From the NCBI GenBank assembly GCA_024742605.1, contig JANSYC010000005.1, forward strand, positions 1-64,000: 64,000 bases of DNA, written 5' to 3'. Within the stretch, counting starts at the first letter, position 1; every line of letters begins with the position of its first letter. Under the pieces are notes generated by a model, which did not search any database, was not told where the DNA came from, and saw only the letters and a program-made list of their open reading frames with translations. This DNA is from Alphaproteobacteria bacterium (lineage in GTDB: Bacteria; Pseudomonadota; Alphaproteobacteria; Thalassobaculales; Thalassobaculaceae). Of this stretch, positions 45,921 through 54,872 are shown one piece after another. The position numbers and the translations under genes were made by a program.

Positions 45921-46724
45921 TCAGTTTTGGGCTTCTCCGGGATTGAACAGGCCCTTGACCCGACCACCGGACTCCTTGCCGGAGAGCAAACGGCTGATTC
46001 CGGTTTCCAGATTCACGACCGCCCGATCTCCATTCAGCTGATTGTCCCCACGGGTGATACGCACGTCCCCTGACAGCGTCGCCGTCCTCTCGGAGGCAGT
46101 GTAGACCGCTTCGTCGCCGCGCGCGACATCCTGTGGCGTGGTGATCACCACATCACCCAGGGCATCGACGCGCGAGATTTGCTGGCCCCCTTCGGGATTC
46201 TCCTCGAAATAGGCCGTCATGGTATCGGACCGAATGCGCTGCGCCTCCCGAACCGCGACCGCATCGCCCCGTGCCACCGCGATGTTTCGGTCCCGCCAAT
46301 ACTCCAGACTGTCGGTCGCCGTGATCACGTCTTCGCCGCTGGTGAACTTCAGGCCGTCCCCGAGGAGGATCACCACCGCCTGATCCAGGTCGTAAACCGC
46401 CCGATCCGCGACCGCACGCTCCTTAAGGGTGGTGATCACAACCGCCCCATTCGCCTCGATCCGAAAGATCTCGGTGCCGCCGGACGCCTTATCCCGATAG
46501 AGGGCGGTCAGGGTGTCGCCGCGCACCGTCACATCGCCCCTGGTGGCGACAGCGTTTCCGCGGGCGATGTACATCTTGCCGTCGCGAACCCACTCGATCC
46601 CATTTGTGGACTCGACCGTGATCGGCTGATCGCCGTCCTGGTTGGTGATCAGTTGCGCAAAGGCCGGCCCCGTCATCATAAGGATGAGCGGCAGCCAGAT
46701 CAGGAGGCATCTGAGCACCCGCAT
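45921..46724 (-). CDS. lptA: LPS transport periplasmic protein LptA
   Basis: 267 residues with a signal peptide ([23 protein letters not shown]). The beta-jellyroll OstA/LptA repeats include [34 protein letters not shown], a hallmark phrase. It bridges LptC and LptD in the periplasm. It starts one base inside the lptC stop, so the two are coupled. Confidence 0.95.
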   Translation of the reverse strand: MRVLRCLLIWLPLILMMTGPAFAQLITNQDGDQPITVESTNGIEWVRDGKMYIARGNAVATRGDVTVRGDTLTALYRDKASGGTEIFRIEANGAVVITTLKERAVADRAVYDLDQAVVILLGDGLKFTSGEDVITATDSLEYWRDRNIAVARGDAVAVREAQRIRSDTMTAYFEENPEGGQQISRVDALGDVVITTPQDVARGDEAVYTASERTATLSGDVRITRGDNQLNGDRAVVNLETGISRLLSGKESGGRVKGLFNPGEAQN

Positions 46725-47398
46725 CAGCCGCCGGTCGCGGCGCCGGTCAGCACCGCCTTCGCCTTGCCGGTGAATTCGATCCGGGCGCCTCGGTCCCGCA
46801 GGCGAAAGCCCTCGCCCTCGACCATACCCGAAGGGCCGTAACCGACCGTCGGCGTGTCGCTGCCGACCGAGCCGTTGGGAATGTCGACATGCGCGGTATC
46901 GGACTTCAAATGGTGTCCCTCATCCTGAAACAGTTCCACGCCGCCCGACAGATCGACGATCTCCTCGGTGCGGTGCCAGACGCCGCTGGCGGCACTCAGC
47001 GAAAGCCACGTGTCGTCCTCCAGCGTGACGTCACCTTGAGGGCTTTCCAGCAGAACGATGTCGTTGTCCCCGCCCTGCTGCAACGCTTCCACCGCGATGA
47101 TTTCATAGGGGCGATTCTGTTCGTCAACCCCGACGAAACGCGGATTGGCCATCCGCGAGGTGTCCACATCCGAGACCGTGACCTTGGTCCCGCCCAGCAA
47201 TCCGTCCTGCGGCAGAAGCTGCGGCCACAGAATGACCAGGGCGATCAGCACCAGGGCCGTCGCCGGAAGCAGCATCTTCATCCAGGCAACGAGGATGCTC
47301 GCTCGGACCCGTGGTCGATGCAGGCGTCGGCGTCCGGTCGGAGGAGCTCCGGCAGATGAATCACCGTCAACTAGCTGGCTCTGCGACACTGGGTTCAT
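46724..47398 (-). CDS. lptC: LPS export protein LptC
   Basis: 224 residues. One N-terminal membrane anchor (LPATALVLIALVILWPQ, about 44-60) and a periplasmic LptC domain (DTSRMANPRFVGVDEQNRPYEI, ESPQGDVTLEDDTWLSLSAASGVWHRTEEIVDLSG). Accepts LPS from LptB2FG and passes it to LptA. First gene of the lpt-rpoN-hpf-ptsN block; the rnd gene lies 150 bases upstream on the same strand. Confidence 0.93.
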   Translation of the reverse strand: MNPVSQSQLVDGDSSAGAPPTGRRRLHRPRVRASILVAWMKMLLPATALVLIALVILWPQLLPQDGLLGGTKVTVSDVDTSRMANPRFVGVDEQNRPYEIIAVEALQQGGDNDIVLLESPQGDVTLEDDTWLSLSAASGVWHRTEEIVDLSGGVELFQDEGHHLKSDTAHVDIPNGSVGSDTPTVGYGPSGMVEGEGFRLRDRGARIEFTGKAKAVLTGAATGG

Positions 47399-47549
47399 TC
47401 CGCCCGTCTGGTCCAGGTTCAGGGGGCCGATCTAACGGGCCGCCCTCTCCCCGACGTTTCATCCCTGTAACGGGTTATACCCCGTCAATCCGTCGCGCGG
47501 TAGATCACGAACCGCACAGCATCAGATCGAAAACCGGCCGCCGATGCGG

Positions 47550-48161
47550 TCAGTGGGAGAAGATGTCCACTTCGCCGTAGCCGATGAGGTCCAGATGGGC
47601 CCGGGTGCCGAGAAAGTCAAAGCAGGCCTGCGCGATCTCAAGCCTGCCTTCGCGCGCCAGGCGGATGTCCAGTTCGGCCTTGAGCCGGTGGAGATAAAGC
47701 ACGTCGGAGGCGGCATACTCCATCTGCTGCTGGGACAGGGTCTCGGTGCCCCAATCGGAGGACTGCTGCTCCTTCGACAGGGTTACTTCCAGCAACTCCC
47801 GGCAGAGATCCTTCAGGCCGTGCCGGTCGGTATAGGTCCGCACCAGTTTGGAGGCGATCTTGGTGCAGTACACAGGAGCCGTCTCGACCCCCAGATAGGC
47901 GCGCATCACCGCCACGTCGAAGCGGGCGAAGTGAAACAGCTTCAGGACTTTGGGGTCGGTCATCAGGCGCTTCAGGTTGGGCGCGTCATAGGCGCCCTTG
48001 GGAAACTGGACCAGATGTGCGTCACCGTCCCCCGACGACAATTGCACCACGCACAGCCGATCCCGCTCGGGCCGCAGCCCCATGGTCTCGCTGTCGATCG
48101 CCACCACAGGGCCCAGGTCCAGATCGTCGGGCAGATCGCCCTTGTGCAAGGTGATGGTCAT
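47550..48161 (-). CDS. rnd: Ribonuclease D (short alphaproteobacterial form)
   Basis: 203 residues from the ATG at 48161. DEDDy exonuclease motifs: AIDSETMGL (Asp, Glu), FHFARFDVAVM (Asp) and YAASDVLYL (Tyr, Asp). It lacks HRDC domains, as do other alphaproteobacterial forms of about this length. Trims tRNA 3' ends, which suits its tRNA-Leu neighbour. It lies upstream of lptC, typical of the group. Confidence 0.92.
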   Translation of the reverse strand: MTITLHKGDLPDDLDLGPVVAIDSETMGLRPERDRLCVVQLSSGDGDAHLVQFPKGAYDAPNLKRLMTDPKVLKLFHFARFDVAVMRAYLGVETAPVYCTKIASKLVRTYTDRHGLKDLCRELLEVTLSKEQQSSDWGTETLSQQQMEYAASDVLYLHRLKAELDIRLAREGRLEIAQACFDFLGTRAHLDLIGYGEVDIFSH

Positions 48162-48289
48162 GTGCGCTCCGAGCCAGCTTTCGATACCGAGACTTGGCGT
48201 ACCATTCGCCGTCAGAAGCGGCAAGCTGCCCGGTTCAATCCGCTTGGCCCGAGAGGGTCAAGGTCCGCAGCGTCAGAAGCTTGTAGCTC

Positions 48290-48310
48290 GCGGGGCGCGG
48301 TCGGCCCCGC
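48290..48310 (-). terminator. Hairpin after the tRNA-Leu gene
   Basis: GCGGGGC pairs with GCCCCGC around a seven-base loop, 41 bases beyond the tRNA 3' end. A GC-rich stem without a T run; a plausible terminator for the tRNA. Confidence 0.42.
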
Positions 48311-48351
48311 TGTGGGGAACCTGGATTGCCGGGAAATCAATGTCCGGAGAG

Positions 48352-48438
48352 TGGTGCCCAGGAGAGGACTTGAACCTCCACGACCTTTCGATCACTAGCA
48401 CCTGAAGCTAGCGCGTCTACCAATTCCGCCACCTGGGC
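48352..48438 (-). tRNA. tRNA-Leu, anticodon CAG, CCA encoded
   Basis: The minus strand folds as a class II tRNA: acceptor GCCCAGG/CCTGGGC, the D-arm GGCGGAATTGGTAGACGC, anticodon stem CTAGC/GCTAG around TTCAGGT (anticodon CAG), a long variable arm, and T-arm GAGGTTCAAGTCCTC. Discriminator A and CCA are encoded at 48352-48355. The long variable arm and A73 support leucine identity. Confidence 0.97.
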
Positions 48439-48664
48439 ACGGGGCGACGGCGCATGAGCGCCGATCGGAGGCCGGGGTATATCCAGGTTGCCCGTACCCT
48501 GTCAAAGGGTTTTCGGAAGAAACCCGGAAAGGCCCCAAACCGGGCCGGGTTCGGACCTCATCCGGCCGCGTTCATTTGCCCTCCCCATAGCACACCGCCA
48601 TGGTTTATAAGCATCCCCAACAGAGTTCCTTCGACCCAACGCAGCCTTGCGCGGAGACCGAGAT

Positions 48665-49639
48665 ATGAGCCAGCCGTCCAGCCTCGCCAACCAGCAGATC
48701 GTCACGGTGTTCGGCGCCTCCGGCTTCATCGGACGCAACATCGTCCGGGAACTCGCCAAGCGCGGCGTGCGGGTCAACGCGGTCTGCCGGGACCCGGAAC
48801 ACGCCAAATTCCTCAAACCGATGGGCGTGGTCGGCCAGATCACACCGATGCGGGCCGACGTGACCGACGAGGAAGCGATCGCGGGGGCTGTGTCCGGCGC
48901 TTCTATCGTGATCAACCTGGTCGGCATTCTGCACAGCTCCGGGCGCAACACCTTCGATGCGGTCCAGGCGACCGCCCCCGGTCTGATAGCCAAGGCCGCC
49001 AAGAGGGCCGGTGCCGGCAAGTTCATCCATGTCTCCGCGATCGGTGCGGATTCAGAATCCGGCGCGGCCTATGCCCGAACCAAGGCGCAGGGCGAGGAAG
49101 CGGTGCGCGGGGCCTTCCCGCAGGCCACCATCCTGCGCCCCTCGATCGTGTTCGGGCCGAATGACGCGTTCTTCAACCGGTTCGCGGGCATGGCCATGGT
49201 GTCGCCGTTCCTGCCGCTGATCGGCGGCGGCACGACCAAATTCCAGCCGGTCTACGTGGACGATGTGGCCGACGCCGCGATGGCCGCCCTCGACCGGCCG
49301 GAAGCGGCCGGGCGCACCTACGAGCTCGGAGGACCGACGGTGTTCACGTTCCGCGAGCTGATGCAGCTGACGCTGAAGGTGATGCGCCGCAAGCGGCTGC
49401 TGATCGAGATCCCGTTCTGGGCCGCCAAGATCCAGGCGACCGTGCTCGAACTGCTGCCCTCCCCGCCCCTGACCCGCGATCAGGTCGAGCTGCTGAAGAC
49501 CGACAATGTGGTGGCGCCGGGCGCCCGCACCCTGGCGGAGTTGGGCATCGAGGCCACGGCGGTCGACGCGATCCTGCCAACCTACCTGGAGAAGTTCCGG
49601 CCCGGCGGCCGCTACAATTCGGACCGTATCCCCGCCTAG
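48665..49639 (+). CDS. NDUFA9-like NAD(P)H-binding protein (complex I-associated)
   Basis: 324 residues from the ATG at 48665. Atypical SDR: VTVFGASGFIGRNIVREL, then VGQITPMRADVTDEEAI, VINLVGIL and ILRPSIVFGPNDAFFNRFA, the NDUFA9 family phrasing, with the C-terminal extension LPSPPLTRDQVELLKTDNVV. In alphaproteobacteria a homologue is associated with NADH dehydrogenase; it binds NADPH and appears structural. It converges on the aminopeptidase P gene. Confidence 0.88.
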   Translation: MSQPSSLANQQIVTVFGASGFIGRNIVRELAKRGVRVNAVCRDPEHAKFLKPMGVVGQITPMRADVTDEEAIAGAVSGASIVINLVGILHSSGRNTFDAVQATAPGLIAKAAKRAGAGKFIHVSAIGADSESGAAYARTKAQGEEAVRGAFPQATILRPSIVFGPNDAFFNRFAGMAMVSPFLPLIGGGTTKFQPVYVDDVADAAMAALDRPEAAGRTYELGGPTVFTFRELMQLTLKVMRRKRLLIEIPFWAAKIQATVLELLPSPPLTRDQVELLKTDNVVAPGARTLAELGIEATAVDAILPTYLEKFRPGGRYNSDRIPA

Positions 49640-49663
49640 ATCTGCCTTCGGGCGCGGCGAAAC

Positions 49664-51670
49664 CTATCCCCGGATCGGCGCCGTCGCCTCGACCAGCCAG
49701 TCCCGCTCCGACGGAGCGAGGCCGGGGCTGACGTTGGAGCGCACCGCGGCATGGTAGGCGTCGAGCCAGGCGATCTCTTCCTCGGTCAGCATGAACGGCA
49801 CGATCAGCCGGCGGTCGATCGGCGCGAAGGTCACCGTCTCGAACCCGATCATCGGACGGCCGCTGTCCTCCAGGGGCTCGGCTTCGACCGCCAGGATCAG
49901 GTTCTCGATCCGGATGCCGTAGCCGCCGGATTTGTAATAGCCCGGCTCGTTCGACAGCAGCATGCCCGGCTGGATCGGCACCCGGCTGGTCCCGGAGATC
50001 CGCTGCGGGCCCTCATGCACGCCCAGGAAAGACCCCACGCCGTGACCGGTGCCGTGGTCGAAATCCAAACCCGCCTTCCACAGGAACTGACGGGCCAGGG
50101 CATCGAGCTGCCCGCCGGTGGTCCCGACCGGGAACCGGACGGTGGCGACCGCGATATGGCCCTTCAGCACCAGGGTGAACCGCTCCATCATCTCCGAGGA
50201 CGGCGTGCCGATCGCCACGGTACGGGTGATGTCGGTGGTGCCGTCGACATATTGCGCGCCGGAATCCACCAGATAGAGCTCGCCGGTTCCGAGCGGGCGG
50301 TCACTGTGCTCGGTGACCCGGTAGTGGACGATCGCGCCGTTCGGCCCGGAGCCCGAGATCGTCGGAAAACTCGGCCCCCGCCACAGCGCGCCTTCGGACC
50401 GAAACCGCTCCAGCGCTTCGGCCGCGCCCATCTCGGTGACCCGCCCGGTCGGCGCGGTCTCGTCGACCCAGCGCAGGAACCTGACGATCGCGGCCGCGTC
50501 CCGCACGTGCGCGGCGCGGATGCCCGAGATCTCGACCGCGTTCTTGAGGGCGCGCGGCAGGATGCAGGGATCCTCCGCCTCGATCACGGTCGCTCCCGCC
50601 CCCTCCAGGGACATCCGCATCCACTCGGTGGCGGTGTCCGGGTCCAGCAATACCGTCCGTCCGGCGGCCCCCAGATCCGTCATCGCCGGACGGATCTCCT
50701 CGAACGGTCGGATCGACACCTGATTGCCGAGGGCGGCCCGCACCCGATCGTCCAGCTTTTCCGGATCGACGAACAGCTCCACGGCACCGGTGGAATCGAC
50801 GATGGCATAGGCCAGGGGCAGCGGCGTGTAGGGCGTGTCCTGACCCCGGATGTTCAGCAGCCAGGCAATGGACTCGGCCTGGTTCAGCACGGTGGCGGCG
50901 GCGCCCGCATCCGCGATCGCGGCCGCGATCCGGGCGCGTTTGTCGGAGGCGGACAGCCCGGTGGTCACGGTCGACAGACCCTCGATCGGGCCCAGCGGCG
51001 CGCCGGGACGGTCGGCCCAGATCTGGTCGATCGGGTTCGGGTCCAGCGGCACCAGACGGCCGCCCGTCGCTTCGATTGCGGCGCGCAGGCGATTGGCGGC
51101 GCCGATGGCGTGCAGCTTGGGGTCGAAACCGAGCGTGCCGCCGCCGAGATGCTCGGCGATCCAGCCGCTCGGCGGGGTGCGGATCACGTGATGCCGTTCC
51201 CACCGCTCGGTATCGACCTGCTGATCGGCCTGCAGCGTATAGCGGCCATCGATGAACAGGGCCGCCCGATCCCGCAGGACGGCGATCACCCCCGCCGACC
51301 CGGTGAACCCGGTCAGCCAGGCCAGACGGTTCGCGAAGCTGGGGATGTACTCGCCCTGGTGCTCGTCCGCGCGCGGCAGGATGAAGCCGTCGACTCCGGC
51401 CGCCGCCAGGGCCTCCCGCAGCGCGTCGAGCCGGCTCGGATCGGGTGCCGGACGCGTCGTCGCCATCCCGGCCCGCAGCGCACGCAAGGCGGTCTTGGTG
51501 TCCTCCGACGGCTCGCTCACGAACACCCGCATCCAGGCATCCTCCGGATAGCTGCGCGGCGACGCGGCGGCCCGCGCCAGGAGCACGCGGAACCGCGCCA
51601 CCGGAACGCCGATCCCGGCCCCCTCAAGAAAGCAGCGCAGCGCCTGGTCATCGGTCACGTCGATCGACAT
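49664..51670 (-). CDS. Aminopeptidase P family (M24B) metallopeptidase
   Basis: 668 residues from the ATG at 51670, preceded by GAGGAG. About 75 extra N-terminal residues, then two creatinase-like N-terminal domains (DGFILPRADEHQGEYIP; LTGFTGSAGVI) and the M24 pita-bread domain: DSGAQYVDGTTDITRTV (two Asp ligands), DHGTGHGVGSFLGVHEGP (His), SNEPGYYKSGGYGIRIENL (two Glu). It cleaves Xaa-Pro bonds using two metal ions. It is likely cytoplasmic (no signal peptide). The N-terminal extension is an oddity. Confidence 0.92.
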   Translation of the reverse strand: MSIDVTDDQALRCFLEGAGIGVPVARFRVLLARAAASPRSYPEDAWMRVFVSEPSEDTKTALRALRAGMATTRPAPDPSRLDALREALAAAGVDGFILPRADEHQGEYIPSFANRLAWLTGFTGSAGVIAVLRDRAALFIDGRYTLQADQQVDTERWERHHVIRTPPSGWIAEHLGGGTLGFDPKLHAIGAANRLRAAIEATGGRLVPLDPNPIDQIWADRPGAPLGPIEGLSTVTTGLSASDKRARIAAAIADAGAAATVLNQAESIAWLLNIRGQDTPYTPLPLAYAIVDSTGAVELFVDPEKLDDRVRAALGNQVSIRPFEEIRPAMTDLGAAGRTVLLDPDTATEWMRMSLEGAGATVIEAEDPCILPRALKNAVEISGIRAAHVRDAAAIVRFLRWVDETAPTGRVTEMGAAEALERFRSEGALWRGPSFPTISGSGPNGAIVHYRVTEHSDRPLGTGELYLVDSGAQYVDGTTDITRTVAIGTPSSEMMERFTLVLKGHIAVATVRFPVGTTGGQLDALARQFLWKAGLDFDHGTGHGVGSFLGVHEGPQRISGTSRVPIQPGMLLSNEPGYYKSGGYGIRIENLILAVEAEPLEDSGRPMIGFETVTFAPIDRRLIVPFMLTEEEIAWLDAYHAAVRSNVSPGLAPSERDWLVEATAPIRG

Positions 51671-51851
51671 CAAACTCTCCTCGGGCATCGGATCGGTATT
51701 CGACGATCCTGAAATCGGCGCGACGGCACGTGGAAGTCAAGTCCGGAGGCCGACTCCCGGGTGCGATTGAGACGAGTCGGCTGCATTTCCTCCTCGACTT
51801 CACGACCGTTCCGGGATCACCTTTCCGAAGCGTACGGCAGTCGGAGGGGTC

Positions 51852-53420
51852 ATGACCGAAGGCGAGACGAGAGTTGGTCCGGAAGGCCGGCGCGGACGTC
51901 GACGCGCAGGGGGCGTCGACCGTGCGGCGCGCGCCCAGGCCGCGGTCGCCCAACCGGCCTCCCAGCGGCGCTTCAATCCCCATCCGCCGATGCAGGCGAT
52001 CTCCGTGGACGAGCTTGAGGCGATCCACAACGCCTCGCTTCGGGTCCTCGAGGAAATCGGCATCGACTTTCTGTTGCCCGAAGCCTTGGAGAAGCTGAAG
52101 GCCGCCGGGGCCAAGGTCGACGGGGAGCGGGTCCGGTTCGACAGCGCGATGGTGGCGGAGCGGCTCTCAACCCTTCCCGGCTCCTTCACCCTGCACGCCC
52201 GGAATCCGGACCGGAGCGTCGGGATCGGCGGCACCGAACTGGTGGTCTGCTCGGTTGCGAGCGCGCCCAATGTCTCGGATCTGGCGGGCGGACGGCGGGT
52301 GGGAAACCTGGCGGACTACCGGCGGCTGCTGAAACTCGGCCAGACCTTGAACGCGGTCCAGGTCTTCGGCGGCTATCCGGTCGAGCCGGTGGACGTGCAT
52401 GCCTCGATCCGGCATCTGGAGGCTTTGCGCGACTTCGTGACCCTGACCGACAAACCGTTCCACGCCTACGCACTCGGACCCGAGCGGATCCATGACGGGA
52501 TCGAGATCGCCCGGATCGCCCGCGGCATCTCGGCCGAGCGGATGCGCGACGAGCCCAGCCTTTTCAGCGTGATCAATGCCAGCTCTCCGCTGCGCTACGA
52601 CACCCCGATGTTGCAGGGCATCATCGCCATGGCCGAAGCCGGGCAGCCGAGCGTGATCACCCCGTTCACCCTGGCGGGGGCGATGGCGCCGGTGACGATC
52701 GCGGGCGCCCTGGTACAGCAGAATGCCGAGGCGCTGGCCGGACTGGTGATGACCCAGGTGGCCCGGCCCGGCGCGCCCGCCATGTATGGCGGCTTCACCT
52801 CCAATGTGGACATGAAATCCGGCGCGCCGGCCTTCGGGACCCCGGAATATCTGCGCGCGGTGCTGATCGGCGGGCAGCTGGCCCGGCGGTACGGCGTGCC
52901 CTACCGCTCCTCGAACGTGAACGCGGCCAATACCCCGGACGCCCAGGCCGCCTGGGAGAGCATGGTCTCGCTCTGGGGTGTGGTGATGGGCGGGGCGAAT
53001 TTCGTCATGCACGGCTGCGGCTGGATGGAGGGCGGGCTGACCGCCTCCTTGGAGAAAATGGTCATGGATGCCGACCTGTTCGGGATGATCGGTGATGTCC
53101 TGAAAGCCCTGGAGATCACCGAGGCGAGCCTGGCGGTCGACGCCATAAGAGAGGTCGGGCCGGCCGGGCACTTTTTTGGCACGGCCCATACCCAGGAGCG
53201 CTATCAGACGGCCTTCTTCCCGCCGATGCTGTCCGACTGGCGGAACTTCGAGACCTGGGCCGAGGCGGGCGCGCCGGATGCCCTCACCCATGCGGCCGGA
53301 ACGGTCGAAACCCTGCTGGCGGAGTATCAGCCGCCGCCGCTCGACCCCGCCATCGCCGAGGAACTCGACACGTTCGTCGCCCGCAGGATCGAAGAAGGCG
53401 GGGCGCCTACGGATTATTAG
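51852..53420 (+). CDS. Trimethylamine methyltransferase (MttB) family protein, non-pyrrolysine type
   Basis: 522 residues from the ATG after CGGAGGGG. An Arg/Ala-rich 30-residue start precedes the MttB barrel: FNPHPPMQAISVDELEAIHNASLRVLEEIGIDFLLPEAL, VCSVASAPNVSDLAGGRRVGNLADYRRL, VITPFTLAGAMAPVTIAGALVQQ, and HGCGWMEGGLTASLEKMVMDADL. True MttB carries pyrrolysine at an amber codon; here the frame reads through without TAG, so it belongs to the non-Pyl group, which includes glycine-betaine methyltransferases (MtgB). No corrinoid protein or RamA is adjacent, so the methyl acceptor is unknown. Confidence 0.85.
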   Translation: MTEGETRVGPEGRRGRRRAGGVDRAARAQAAVAQPASQRRFNPHPPMQAISVDELEAIHNASLRVLEEIGIDFLLPEALEKLKAAGAKVDGERVRFDSAMVAERLSTLPGSFTLHARNPDRSVGIGGTELVVCSVASAPNVSDLAGGRRVGNLADYRRLLKLGQTLNAVQVFGGYPVEPVDVHASIRHLEALRDFVTLTDKPFHAYALGPERIHDGIEIARIARGISAERMRDEPSLFSVINASSPLRYDTPMLQGIIAMAEAGQPSVITPFTLAGAMAPVTIAGALVQQNAEALAGLVMTQVARPGAPAMYGGFTSNVDMKSGAPAFGTPEYLRAVLIGGQLARRYGVPYRSSNVNAANTPDAQAAWESMVSLWGVVMGGANFVMHGCGWMEGGLTASLEKMVMDADLFGMIGDVLKALEITEASLAVDAIREVGPAGHFFGTAHTQERYQTAFFPPMLSDWRNFETWAEAGAPDALTHAAGTVETLLAEYQPPPLDPAIAEELDTFVARRIEEGGAPTDY

Positions 53421-54157
53421 CTCTCGCGCTTCGCCTTCACCCGGTCGATCAGTGCCTCGACCTTCGGCAGGATCCGGTCGACGATCACGTCCACGCCCTT
53501 GCGGTTGGGGTGGATGCCGTCGGTCTGATTCAGGGCCTCCATCGCGGCCACGCCTTCCAGAAAAAAGGGATCAAACACCACGTCGTGCTCATCCGCCAGA
53601 TCGTGGAACACCGCCTGGAACTCCGCCCCGTACTCCTGCCCCAGATTGGGCGGGGCCAGCATGCCGGTGAACAGGGTCGGGATGTCGTGACGGGCGAGTT
53701 CGCTCAGGATCGCGTCAAGATTGGCCTTGGTCTCCTGTGGCGGCAGACCGCGAAGCCCGTCGTTTCCGCCCAGCTCAACCAGGACCGCGTCCGGATCATC
53801 GGCCAGCGACCAGGCCAGCCGGGCGCGCCCGCCCGCGGTGGTATCGCCGGACACGCCGGCATTGATGATTTCGACCTCGTGGCCCCGCGCCCGGAGTTCC
53901 GCCTCGAGCCGGGTCGGGAAGGCATCCTCTTCCGCCAGCCCGTAGCCGGCCATCAGCGAGTCCCCCAGCCCCAGGATGCGGATCGGATCGGCCTGTGCTG
54001 CGGAGACGCTCAGAACGGCCGCGACAAATGCGGCTAGAACGATACCGCAGCGCGTCAAGCTGTTGATCGAACGTCGCAAGCGACCATATACGCCACTATC
54101 TGCGACGGAAATCTGCGCTTGTCCCGTTCCTGTGTGGACCTTGGAAGGACCCTTCAT
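53417..54157 (-). CDS. Secreted GDSL-type esterase/arylesterase (TesA-like)
   Basis: About 246 residues from the ATG at 54157, which has AGGAGAGG upstream; TTG at 54079 would give a more conventional signal peptide (LRRSINSLTRCGIVLAAFV ending SAAQA), so the start is uncertain. SGNH motifs: ILGLGDSLMAGYGL (Ser), AGVSGDTTAGG (Gly), GGNDGLRG (Asn) and DGIHPNRKG (Asp, His). Periplasmic lysophospholipase/thioesterase-type hydrolase. Divergent from the YbbA-like gene, the same arrangement as tesA-ybbA in enterobacteria; its stop overlaps the MttB-family gene end by four bases. Confidence 0.83.
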   Translation of the reverse strand: MKGPSKVHTGTGQAQISVADSGVYGRLRRSINSLTRCGIVLAAFVAAVLSVSAAQADPIRILGLGDSLMAGYGLAEEDAFPTRLEAELRARGHEVEIINAGVSGDTTAGGRARLAWSLADDPDAVLVELGGNDGLRGLPPQETKANLDAILSELARHDIPTLFTGMLAPPNLGQEYGAEFQAVFHDLADEHDVVFDPFFLEGVAAMEALNQTDGIHPNRKGVDVIVDRILPKVEALIDRVKAKRES

Positions 54158-54872
54158 GACCTCTCCTGATTCTATCGGACCGATTGTCGACCTTTCGGGC
54201 GTGACCCTGAACCTGAGGAGCGGTGCGGGGGAGGTCAATGTCTTGCGTGGAATTGATTTGACCATAGGTGCGGGCGAAGTGGTCGGAATCGTCGGTCCCT
54301 CCGGCGCCGGCAAGTCCACCCTGATGATGATCACCGCCGGCCTGGAAACCCCGACCTCCGGCTCGGTCATGGTTGCAGGGCAGCAACTGAACGGTCTGAA
54401 CGAGGACCGTCTGGCGCTGTTCCGCCGCGCCAATGTGGGAATCGTGTTCCAGGCCTTCCGCCTTGTGCCGACCATGACCGCCCTTGAGAACGTGGCGATC
54501 CCGCTGGAACTCGCCGGGCGCGCGGACGCGTTCGAGGCGGCGGAAGAGGGTCTGCGTCAGGTGGGCCTGGCCCATCGGGTCACCCATTACCCCGACCAGC
54601 TCTCGGGGGGAGAGCAGCAGCGCGTGGCGGTCGCCCGCGCCTTCGTCGCCAAACCGCGGCTGATCCTGGCTGACGAGCCGACCGGCAACCTGGACGGCCA
54701 GACCGGCGATGCGGTGATCGAGACCCTGTTTGGTCTGGCCCGGGATCACGGCACCACCCTGATGCTGATCACCCATGACATGGAGATCGCCAAGCTCTGC
54801 GGCCGGGTGGTGCGGATCGCCGACGGCCTGATCGCCGAGGACAGCCGGTCCGACCGGGCGGCGGCGGAATGA
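54156..54872 (+). CDS. ABC transporter ATP-binding protein (YbbA/LolD-like)
   Basis: 238 residues from the ATG after GGAAGGA. Walker [17 protein letters not shown]-loop NVGIVFQAF, signature [15 protein letters not shown], Walker [15 protein letters not shown]-loop LITHDMEIA. MacB/LolD-type ATPase that works with the following FtsX-type permease; the stop overlaps that gene's start by four bases. The pair is next to a TesA-like esterase as in E. coli ybbA-ybbP-tesA. Confidence 0.92.
   Translation: MTSPDSIGPIVDLSGVTLNLRSGAGEVNVLRGIDLTIGAGEVVGIVGPSGAGKSTLMMITAGLETPTSGSVMVAGQQLNGLNEDRLALFRRANVGIVFQAFRLVPTMTALENVAIPLELAGRADAFEAAEEGLRQVGLAHRVTHYPDQLSGGEQQRVAVARAFVAKPRLILADEPTGNLDGQTGDAVIETLFGLARDHGTTLMLITHDMEIAKLCGRVVRIADGLIAEDSRSDRAAAE

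Noticed and set aside
51852-53420. Pyrrolysine-containing MttB
   Set aside because: No in-frame TAG codon occurs; it is the non-Pyl form.
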